64,000 nucleotides of DNA from Suipraeoptans intestinalis (GTDB lineage Bacteria; Bacillota; Clostridia; Lachnospirales; Lachnospiraceae): the NCBI RefSeq assembly GCF_009696485.1, contig NZ_VULY01000018.1:1852001-1916000 (forward strand), written 5' to 3'. The notes under the pieces are model-generated. The model was not told the DNA's origin. It saw only the letters and a program-made list of their open reading frames with translations, and searched no databases. A program made the translations under genes and the position numbers. Positions 57,418 through 64,000 of this stretch are shown in pieces (positions within the stretch are counted from its first letter, which is position 1; each line of letters begins with the position of its first letter).

Positions 57418-58255
57418 ATGAGTTACAAGATCGTGGTAGACAGTTGCGGGGAGCTGACGGAGGAAATGAAAGCTTCGGGATATTTTGAGACGGCGTCTCT
57501 TTCCATGGAGGTGGGAGGAAGACACATTCCGGACGACGAGACGTTTGACCAGAAGGAATTTCTCCGGTTGGTGGCCCAGGCGCCGGAATGTCCCAAGTCA
57601 TCCTGTCCTTCGCCGCAGCGATATATGGAAGCGTGCTGTGGTCAGGAGGAGAGGATTTATATCGTGACACTTTCCAGCCGCCTGAGCGGCTCCTACAACA
57701 GTGCGATGCTGGGGCGGAAGCTGTATCTGGAAGAACATCCGCACAAAGACATTTATGTATTTGATTCCCGCTCTGCTTCTGTGGGAGAGACACTGATCGC
57801 ACTGAAGATCCGGGAATGTGAGCAAAGGGAAATGAGCTTCCAGAAGGTCGTTGATACGGTGGAGGAATATATAAAGGGCAGAGCACCTACTTTGTCCTGG
57901 AAACGCTGGATACCCTTCGGAAAAACGGGCGTTTGACCGGATTGAAGGCGATCATGGCGACGGCACTCCACATCAAACCGGTTATGACGGCGAACGAGGC
58001 AGGAGAGATTGCAGAGGTGGCAAAATGCCGGGGGACAAAAAAGCGCTGAGTAAGCTGGTGGAGGCGGTAGTGCGCAGCGTGCGCTCTCCGCAGGAAAAGA
58101 TCCTGGCAATCTCCCATTGTAACTGCAGGGAGAGAGCAGAGTCCGTGAAGGCCATGCTACTGGAAAAGGAGACGTTCGGAGACGTGATCATCCTGGATAC
58201 GGCGGGGATCAGCAGCATGTACGCAGCGGACGGCGGGATCATCGTGGTGGTATAA
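57418..58255 (+). pseudogene. DegV family fatty-acid-binding protein, two frameshifts
   Basis: DegV proteins (FakB-like) bind fatty acids for the FakA kinase. Three reading frames in series give one normal protein of about 280 residues: frame 1 from ATG 57418 to about 57880 (IVVDSCGELTEEM and the lipid-binding SSRLSGSYNSA), frame 2 with ETLDTLRKNGRLTGLKAI up to about 58034, and frame 3 with KKALSKLVEAVV to 58255 ending in GGIIVVV. Each switch needs one added base: near GGGCAG (57876-57882) and in GGGGG or AAAAAA (58030-58042). Read as given, the product stops after 172 residues. AAGGGAGG precedes the start. Decay or sequencing error cannot be told apart. Confidence 0.87.
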
Positions 58256-58438
58256 AAGTGGTTGTGAAAAAGTGATAGCAGAAAAGGCACAGCAATAGAA
58301 AAGCAGGCATGGCAGGAATGTCAGAAATGTCAGGCAGGATACAGGGAAGGCGTAAGAGAAGAGCAATCTCTCCTGTGGGGAGAAGGTACAGGGAAATAAG
58401 AGAGAAATCTTCCTTGCCCGGCAAGAAAGGAGAACACA

Positions 58439-58684
58439 GTGAGTCAGCAGAAAGTAGACAGATATAAGAAAGAAAAAGCCAACAGAAAGCAGACACTCAA
58501 AAAAGAAAAGAGGAAGAACATGATCTGCAGGATGGCGGCGGCAGCGGCGGCCGTCGTTGTGGTAGGCGGGATCGGATACAGTATCTATCACACGCAGGCG
58601 GAGAAGGCTGCAAAGGCAGGAGTGCAGGTGGATTATACGGCGGTAAACGAGCTGGCAGCAGAACTGGCGGGAGCGTCAGAATAG
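58439..58684 (+). CDS. small single-pass membrane protein, unknown
   Basis: An 81-residue protein with a strongly basic N-terminal part (KVDRYKKEKANRK, about 1-30), one membrane helix (about 32-50, Ala/Val-rich) and a short extracytoplasmic tail with YHTQAEKAAK. GTG 58439 is used, with AAAGGAG 6 bases upstream. I recall similar small proteins in Lachnospiraceae but know no function. Stands alone between degV and a terminator. Confidence 0.75.
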   Translation: MSQQKVDRYKKEKANRKQTLKKEKRKNMICRMAAAAAAVVVVGGIGYSIYHTQAEKAAKAGVQVDYTAVNELAAELAGASE

Positions 58685-59053
58685 TCGGCTGCGGGATGGC
58701 AAAGAGCTCCCGGAAAGAGGGTGAGAAAGCCTCCTAAACAGTTTGGATGAATGTTTATGCAGGTATTGCTTTGGTTCGACGGAAAAACCTGCGGCGCATG
58801 ACCTTTCCTTACAACAAAATGACGGATAGAAAGAGTCTCGGAAGCAAACGCTTTCCAGAGACTTTTTTGCTTCATGGGAGGCTGCGCTCCGCAAGAGAAA
58901 ACCGGCCTTTGTTTATGCAGAAAAATGAGAATTTAAAACCAACAAAATAGCTTGCCTTTCAAATGCTGAAAACACGGAAAAACAGCTGAAAAACAGGGCG
59001 TTTCGGGGTGCCTGAAAAAGTGGAAAAACCTGCAAAAAACCAGATGGTTTTGC
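58685..59053 (+). other. intergenic region, part of the 510-base gap 58685-59194
   Basis: Apart from the terminator at 58831-58868 and the promoter at 59054-59082, the region holds only A-rich sequence with repeated GGAAAAAC-like words and no gene I can support. Confidence 0.6.
58831..58868 (+). terminator. rho-independent terminator
   Basis: AGTCTC (58834-58839) with GAGACT (58858-58863), extended inward by GGAAGC/GCTTTCC, followed by a T run to 58868. Confidence 0.8.
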
Positions 59054-59082
59054 TTGATAACAAGGAGCTTTGGTGCTATAAT
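59054..59082 (+). promoter_or_regulatory. promoter of the POT transporter gene
   Basis: TTGATA (59054-59059) and TATAAT (59077-59082) are 17 bp apart, with TGC before the -10. Leader is about 105 bases. Confidence 0.85.
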
Positions 59083-59194
59083 TTGAATCATTCAAGGAGT
59101 GATGTGAGGAGGAAAACACTCTACTGTACCTTGGATAGATTCGTTGCATTTTTCCATATTGTTTCACAAAAAAAGAACAGGAGGTACTATTCGT

Positions 59195-60562
59195 ATGGAA
59201 AAGAAACAAAAATATCCAGTTGCGTTTTGGGTGGCGGGATGTACAGAAATCTTTGAAAGACTTTCTTTCTATCTGGGAAGATCTTTGATTCTGGTTTTCG
59301 TCACCACCGCAGTGGCAGCAGGAGGACTTGGTCTTCCTGACACAACGGCTGCATCCATGCAGTCTGACATCACAGCATATTCTTATCTGGCAGGTCTGGT
59401 AGGAGCCATCATCGTTGACCGTTTTGTGGGGCCCTTCTACACGACGCCGGTGGGTATGCTGATCATTTCGTTTGGATACTTTTCAGGTGCGGCGGCAACG
59501 AGCGCCACAGGAGTATATATCATGATCTTCTGCGTGGCGTTTGGTCTGGGTCTGTTTAAGACCGGCCCCATGATCGGCCGTATCGTAAAGCCGGAGCAGT
59601 TGAACTCTGCTTACTCCATTCGTTATTCCCTGGTAAACGTAGGAGCCTTCATCGGACCTTTCGCAGCAGGTATCCTGTATCAGGATGTGTTTGCAAAGGG
59701 AGAGGTTCTGGGATTCCGCGGGTGCTTCAGACTTGCCGGTATCGTAATGCTTCTGGGATGCGTTTGGTTTACGGTTGGAATGATCCTGAAAGGAAAGGGA
59801 GCAGGAAGACGTCCCTTCAAGCATGAGAAGACCAAGGAAGAGCTGGAAAGAGAAGAGAGAGAAAAGGCAGAAAAGAAGAATGCTCCGAGACAGAAGATGA
59901 CCACCATCGAGAAGAAGCGTATCAGCGCCATCGTTCTGATCTCCGCATTCCAGATCGTGTTCTGGCTGTTCTGGTATCTGGCGTACCTGCCGATCTATTA
60001 TCACTGGGCAGAAAATATGAACTGGTCTGTTGGCGGACTGAAGATCCCGGTTACCTGGGTAGATGCCGTAAACGCATTGTTCTGTGTGATTTCCGGACCA
60101 TTGACAGCGCTTCTGTGGCAGAAGCTGTCTGCAAGACCGCAGGGAGACTTGAGTTTGTTCAAAAAGCTGGGAATCGGACTTTCCTTCCTGGGAGTTGCCT
60201 ATATCTACTTTGCGATCCTGGATATAGCAAGAGGCGGAGCAAAGGTAAGTGTACTGGCTCTGATCCTGTTCATGGTATTCCTGACACTGGGCGAGATGTT
60301 TTTCTCCCCGCTGGGATCCGCTTTTATCGGACTGTATTCCCCCAGCCGTTATCTTTCCGTTATGGGAGCAGTATGGGGACTTGGTATCTTCGCAGCTGCT
60401 AAGCTTTATGGTAACGTTTACAGCTTTGCATTCGGCGGAAAGTTTGCCTTCCCGAAAGCTTGTATCGGAGTTGCAATTGTAGCATTTATCTGTACCGTGG
60501 TACTTTTCCTGATGGACAACAAACTGACGTCCCTGGTAAAAAAGAAAGACGGAGAAGAATAA
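59195..60562 (+). CDS. POT/PTR family peptide transporter
   Basis: A 455-residue major-facilitator protein with about 12 membrane segments. The N-terminal EIFERLSFYLG matches the ExxERFxYYG proton-coupling motif of peptide transporters, and FKTGPMIGRIV resembles the second family region. It should import di- and tripeptides with protons. The large charged loop at about 210-240 is unusual in amount of lysine and glutamate. ATG 59195 follows AGGAGG. The next gene, an Xaa-Pro aminopeptidase, would process imported peptides. Confidence 0.85.
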   Translation: MEKKQKYPVAFWVAGCTEIFERLSFYLGRSLILVFVTTAVAAGGLGLPDTTAASMQSDITAYSYLAGLVGAIIVDRFVGPFYTTPVGMLIISFGYFSGAAATSATGVYIMIFCVAFGLGLFKTGPMIGRIVKPEQLNSAYSIRYSLVNVGAFIGPFAAGILYQDVFAKGEVLGFRGCFRLAGIVMLLGCVWFTVGMILKGKGAGRRPFKHEKTKEELEREEREKAEKKNAPRQKMTTIEKKRISAIVLISAFQIVFWLFWYLAYLPIYYHWAENMNWSVGGLKIPVTWVDAVNALFCVISGPLTALLWQKLSARPQGDLSLFKKLGIGLSFLGVAYIYFAILDIARGGAKVSVLALILFMVFLTLGEMFFSPLGSAFIGLYSPSRYLSVMGAVWGLGIFAAAKLYGNVYSFAFGGKFAFPKACIGVAIVAFICTVVLFLMDNKLTSLVKKKDGEE

Positions 60563-60592
60563 AACTGAATAGAGATGGAATAAAGTAACGAT

Positions 60593-60625
60593 ATGCCCTT
60601 TGGGTCCTTTGGACCTAAGGGGCAT
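60593..60625 (+). terminator. imperfect hairpin after the POT gene
   Basis: ATGCCC (60593-60598) with GGGCAT (60620-60625) and inner GGTCC/GGACC enclose small mismatched loops; no T tract follows. Partial terminator or processing site. Confidence 0.4.
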
Positions 60626-60681
60626 TCTAGAAAATAATAGTGAAAATGCAGCGGAAAAAACAGACAGGAGGAAGACTTAAA

Positions 60682-62472
60682 ATGAGTACAGTACCAGAAA
60701 GATTGTCGAAATTACGTGAGCTCATGGTTCGAGACGGTATCGATTACTATATCGTTCCCACGGCAGATTTTCACCAGAGTGAATATGTGGGAGAACACTT
60801 TACGGCAAGAAAGTACATCACAGGTTTCTCAGGTTCTGCCGGAACGGCAATGATTGATGCAAAAGAGGCCCGTCTGTGGACGGACGGAAGATACTTCATT
60901 CAGGCGGCAGACCAGTTGGAAGGAACGACGGTAGAACTGATGAAAATGGGTCAGCCGGGAGTTCCGACTCTGACAGAGCATCTGAAGCAGGTGGTGAAGC
61001 CGGGTGAGGTCATCGGGTTTGACGGTCGTGTAGTTTCCATGGGAGAAGGCCAGGGCTATGAGGCGGTTGCAGATGCGAAAGAGGCGCGCATCGTATATAC
61101 CTGCGATCTGATCGACGAGATCTGGACAGACCGTCCGCCCCTTTCAGAAGAGCCGGCATTTGCACTGGAACTGCAATATGCAGGAGAAACGACAGCAGAA
61201 AAGCTGACCCGTATTCGCGAAGCAATGAAAGAGAATCAGGCGACGGTACACGTAGTGACCACGCTGGATGATATCTGCTGGACATTGAATATGAGAGGAA
61301 ATGACATTGAGTATTTCCCGCTGGTGCTTTCTTATGCGATCGTGACCATGGACGAGTACCATCTTTACATCCAGGAGAGCAAGCTGTCGGAAGAGATGAA
61401 GGCGGCCTTTGCAAAAGACAAAGTAGTGCTGCATCCTTATAATGACATCTACGAGGATGTGAAAAAATACGGAGCCGGAGAGAGCCTGCTGGTAGATGCA
61501 AAAAACCTGAACTATGCTTTGTATAACAACCTTTCAAAAGACGCAAAGCGGGTGGAAAAGGCAAATCCGGAGATCAGATTCAAGGCGATCAAGAATGCGA
61601 CGGAGATTGAAAACATCCGTCAGGCGCAGATCAAGGACAGCGTTGCCCATGTGCGTTTTATGAAATGGCTGAAAGAAAACATTGGAAAAGAAGAGATCAC
61701 GGAGCTGAGTGCGGCGGCAAAGATGGATTCCTTCCGGGAAGAGATGGGCAACTTTATCAGCCCCAGCTTTGAGCCGATCTGTTCTTTCGGAGCCCATGCG
61801 GCTATCGTGCATTATGCACCCAGTCCGGAAACGGATATTCCGTTGGGAATGGATGGATTTTTCCTGACAGATACCGGTGCAGGCTTTAAAGAAGGGTCTA
61901 CGGATATTACCAGAACCTATGCACTGGGCAATATTACCCGGCAGATGAAGGAGGATTTCACGCTGGTTGCCATCAGCAATCTTTCCTTGGCAAACGCCGT
62001 GTTTATGAAAGGCTGCAACGGAGTCAATCTGGACAGCTATACCCGCAAGCCGTTTTGGGACAGAAGATTGAATTTCAATCACGGTACAGGTCACGGAGTA
62101 GGATACCTTCTGAATATTCATGAAGGCCCGGCAGGGATCCGCTGGCGTTATGTAGCCGGAGATACGGAGCCTTTCGAGGCAGGAATGGTGATCACGGATG
62201 AGCCCGGAAGATATATCGAGGGCGCTTACGGGATCCGTCTGGAAAACGAACTTCTGGTGTGTGAAGACGAATTAAACGAATTCGGACAGTTTATGCGGTT
62301 TGATGTGATCACGTATGTTCCGTTTGACCTGGATGCTATCATACCGGAGTTTATGACGGAAGAAGAGAGAAAGCTTCTGAATACCTATCACCAGTCTGTG
62401 TTTGAAAAAGTGTCTCCACATCTGAACGAAGAAGAGAAAGAGTGGCTGGCAAGATACACAAGAGCAGTGTAA
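60682..62472 (+). CDS. Xaa-Pro aminopeptidase, M24B family
   Basis: A 596-residue metallopeptidase that removes N-terminal residues before proline. Two creatinase-like N-terminal domains (about 1-300) precede the pita-bread catalytic domain with metal ligands in FFLTDTGAGFKEGSTDITRTYA (core TDTGAGF and STDITRT), the histidine in HGTGHGVG, and glutamates in TDEPGRY and RLENELLV. The long form is typical of Firmicutes and eukaryotic cytosolic enzymes. ATG 60682 follows AGGAGG 10 bases away; ATG 60640 is weaker. Probably works with the POT importer. Confidence 0.93.
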   Translation: MSTVPERLSKLRELMVRDGIDYYIVPTADFHQSEYVGEHFTARKYITGFSGSAGTAMIDAKEARLWTDGRYFIQAADQLEGTTVELMKMGQPGVPTLTEHLKQVVKPGEVIGFDGRVVSMGEGQGYEAVADAKEARIVYTCDLIDEIWTDRPPLSEEPAFALELQYAGETTAEKLTRIREAMKENQATVHVVTTLDDICWTLNMRGNDIEYFPLVLSYAIVTMDEYHLYIQESKLSEEMKAAFAKDKVVLHPYNDIYEDVKKYGAGESLLVDAKNLNYALYNNLSKDAKRVEKANPEIRFKAIKNATEIENIRQAQIKDSVAHVRFMKWLKENIGKEEITELSAAAKMDSFREEMGNFISPSFEPICSFGAHAAIVHYAPSPETDIPLGMDGFFLTDTGAGFKEGSTDITRTYALGNITRQMKEDFTLVAISNLSLANAVFMKGCNGVNLDSYTRKPFWDRRLNFNHGTGHGVGYLLNIHEGPAGIRWRYVAGDTEPFEAGMVITDEPGRYIEGAYGIRLENELLVCEDELNEFGQFMRFDVITYVPFDLDAIIPEFMTEEERKLLNTYHQSVFEKVSPHLNEEEKEWLARYTRAV

Positions 62473-62570
62473 GCTGAAAAGAGACCGCTTGAGAAGACGG
62501 ACGGAAAATGAGCCGGACGAAAAAGCGAAAACGAAAGAAAATATCCGTATAGAAATAAAAAAGAGAAAAA

Positions 62571-62625
62571 GGATCCAGATCCTGGCAAAGGAGAAATTCC
62601 AGAGCCAGATCCGGGTTCTTTTTTT
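62571..62625 (+). terminator. terminator of the aminopeptidase gene
   Basis: About 15 bp pair between 62571-62586 and 62604-62618 with one bulge and one mismatch, followed by a run of seven T. The 300-base gap to mraZ otherwise holds the mraZ control region. Confidence 0.85.
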
Positions 62626-62664
62626 CGTGTGAGAGCGATTTCACGAAAAAGAATGAAAAATCGC

Positions 62665-62693
62665 TTGCATTCCCTGAAAATATGCTATAGAAT
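62665..62693 (+). promoter_or_regulatory. mraZ promoter
   Basis: TTGCAT (62665-62670) and TAGAAT (62688-62693) are 17 bp apart. Transcription should start near 62700, at the first MraZ box. Confidence 0.78.
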
Positions 62694-62701
62694 GTGTGTA
62701 A

Positions 62702-62757
62702 GTGGTAGAAAGTGGTAAGTTGTGGTGAAAAGTGGTAAAACCACATGGCTAAGTGGA
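62702..62757 (+). promoter_or_regulatory. MraZ-binding repeats upstream of mraZ
   Basis: GTGGT occurs at 62702, 62712, 62722 and 62732, exactly 10 bp apart, mostly as AAGTGGTA; a further AAGTGGA lies near 62751. This is the helical-phase repeat bound by MraZ in other bacteria, so autoregulation of the dcw cluster is expected. Confidence 0.85.
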
Positions 62758-62772
62758 AGAAGGTGAGACCAG

Positions 62773-63213
62773 GTGCTGAAAGGAGAATACAGTCACAACA
62801 TAGATGCCAAAGGAAGGATGATCATACCTTCCAAGATTCGTGACGGACTTGGGGAGAAGTTCGTGATCACGAAGGGGATGGATGCGTGTCTGTATGTATA
62901 CCCGGAAGACGAATGGAATCGCTTTGAAGCACAGTTAAATGCCCTGCCGACAACCACGGACAAAAAGGCCAGACAGTTTGCGTACTTTTTTCAAGGAAGT
63001 GCAACGGACGGAGATCTGGATAAACAAGGAAGAACGTTGATTCCATCGGTGCTCAGAGAATTTGCACACCTGGACAAAGAGGTGGTGCTGGTCGGTATGG
63101 GGAAGCGTGCCGAAATCTGGGACAAGGCAAGATGGAATGCAGCGAATGCTGAAGTGGAACAGAACATAGAGGAGATCGCCTCCGATATGGAAGCCAGCGG
63201 ATTCAGTATCTAA
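62773..63213 (+). CDS. mraZ: transcriptional regulator MraZ
   Basis: MraZ is a ring-forming DNA-binding protein at the start of the division and cell-wall cluster. The 146-residue product has two SpoVT-AbrB-like folds with the DxxxR signatures DAKGR and DKQGR. GTG 62773 starts the typical MLKGEYSHNID sequence; AAGGTGAG is upstream. It precedes rsmH by 12 bases and its own binding repeats lie in the leader region. Confidence 0.97.
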   Translation: MLKGEYSHNIDAKGRMIIPSKIRDGLGEKFVITKGMDACLYVYPEDEWNRFEAQLNALPTTTDKKARQFAYFFQGSATDGDLDKQGRTLIPSVLREFAHLDKEVVLVGMGKRAEIWDKARWNAANAEVEQNIEEIASDMEASGFSI

Positions 63214-63225
63214 GAGGGAGAAGAT

Positions 63226-64000
63226 ATGGAATTCAAACACAGGTCGGTTTTATTGGAGGAGACCATAGAGGGTCTTCAGATCCGGAAAGATGGCATCTAT
63301 GTGGATGGGACACTCGGCGGAGGCGGACATACGCTGGAGATATGTAAACGCCTGGGAGAAAAAGGGAGTATTGTAGGAATAGACCAGGATCAAGCTGCTG
63401 TTAGGGCAGCTTCGATCCGCTTAAAGGACTTCGGGGAGAAGGTCACGATAGTTTGGAGCAACTACTGTGATATGAAGTTCGTGCTCCAACAACTGCAGAT
63501 TGACAAGGTAGATGGGATCATCCTTGATCTGGGCGTATCCTCTTATCAGCTGGATACGGCAGAACGGGGATTCTCTTACCGGGAAGACGCCCCCCTTGAT
63601 ATGCGCATGGATACCCGTCAGGAGAAGACGGCAAGGGACATTGTCAATGGCTATAGTGAGACGGAGCTTTTTCGCGTCATCCGTGACTACGGGGAAGAAA
63701 AGTTTGCAAGAAACATTGCAAAAAACATCGTAGAGCGACGTGAGAAAGCTCCCATCTGCACTACAGGGGAGCTGACGGATATCATACGCAGTTCCATTCC
63801 GATGAAATTTCAAAAGAAAGGCGGACATCCGGCAAAGCGTACCTTTCAGGCGATCCGGATCGAACTGAACAAGGAGCTGGAGGTTTTGCGAGAGTCGCTG
63901 GATGATATGATAGAGCTTCTGAATCCGGGCGGCAGGCTTTGTATTATCACCTTTCATTCCCTGGAGGACAGGATCGTGAAAAACGCTTTTCGCAAAAATG
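63226..64000 (+). CDS. rsmH: 16S rRNA (cytosine1402-N4)-methyltransferase RsmH, partial
   Basis: RsmH methylates C1402 of 16S rRNA. The first 258 residues are present; the gene runs off the window end. [12 protein letters not shown], the SAM-binding [21 protein letters not shown] and the C-terminal [10 protein letters not shown] and [11 protein letters not shown] blocks are seen. ATG 63226 follows GAGGGAG. It follows mraZ, as in the dcw cluster, so ftsL and a transpeptidase gene are expected next. Confidence 0.96.
   Translation, partial: MEFKHRSVLLEETIEGLQIRKDGIYVDGTLGGGGHTLEICKRLGEKGSIVGIDQDQAAVRAASIRLKDFGEKVTIVWSNYCDMKFVLQQLQIDKVDGIILDLGVSSYQLDTAERGFSYREDAPLDMRMDTRQEKTARDIVNGYSETELFRVIRDYGEEKFARNIAKNIVERREKAPICTTGELTDIIRSSIPMKFQKKGGHPAKRTFQAIRIELNKELEVLRESLDDMIELLNPGGRLCIITFHSLEDRIVKNAFRKN

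Overview
This window looks like chromosomal DNA of a gut-type Clostridia bacterium, most likely family Lachnospiraceae (Bacillota). The evidence is gene order and content: tig-clpP-clpX-lon-engB; comM-dprA-topA-codY; groES-groEL under CIRCE; a chorismate mutase-shikimate kinase fusion next to yqeG; DUF5688; thioester/CnaB surface proteins ending in KTGD sorting signals; and mraZ-rsmH at the start of the dcw cluster. Base composition is moderate. Most genes have strong AGGAGG ribosome binding sites and SigA-like promoters. No rRNA, insertion sequence, prophage or CRISPR array was seen.

Layout. 1-7.6 kb: trigger factor, ClpP, ClpX, Lon, EngB GTPase and an AI-2E family permease (protein quality control). 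7.7-15.8 kb: ComM/YifB, DprA, TopA, CodY, a small unknown protein, GroES and GroEL. 16-20 kb: a small membrane protein, a sortase-anchored SpaA-type surface protein and IMP dehydrogenase. 20-26 kb: a frameshifted 2,4-dienoyl-CoA reductase-like flavoenzyme, a structured 105 bp element, the chorismate mutase-shikimate kinase fusion, a YqeG phosphatase, a MATE exporter and a GntR/FCD regulator. 26-33.5 kb: a sugar-acid (tetronate-type) locus with a GarR/LtnD-like dehydrogenase, two DUF1537 kinases, PdxA2, a GntP permease and a DeoR regulator, followed by EF-P.

34.3-45.7 kb is an accessory surface-protein island. It holds a repeat-rich leader, DUF5688, a thioester/CnaB/ester-bond adhesin, a DUF4160-DUF2442 pair, an unusual two-module exported protein driven by a promoter whose spacer is a (TA)n repeat, tRNA-Arg(CCG), and a 1532-residue CnaB adhesin. 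45.9-47.8 kb: an ABC transporter with a YtrA-type GntR regulator. 48-52.4 kb: ArgS, an AlaX-type editing protein and an HtrA protease. 52.7-55.6 kb: a copper operon (CopA, CsoR, CopZ) with a CsoR-type operator. 55.7-64 kb: a zinc-ribbon membrane protein, FtsW/RodA, a degV broken by two frameshifts, a small membrane protein, a POT peptide transporter, an Xaa-Pro aminopeptidase, MraZ with four 10-bp-spaced boxes, and the start of RsmH.

The best candidate for something new is the surface island. Its promoter at 38950-38978 has perfect TTGACA and TATAAT boxes separated by exactly 17 bp of A(TA)8, the architecture of a slipped-strand phase-variable promoter. It drives a protein in which a sortase signal lies mid-chain and is followed directly by a second signal-peptide-like segment and a second exported domain, which suggests one translation product processed into a wall-anchored part and a secreted part. 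Three single-base deletions at short homopolymers (one in the flavoenzyme, two in degV) may be real decay or sequence errors. All functional calls come from reading the sequence; no database search was run.
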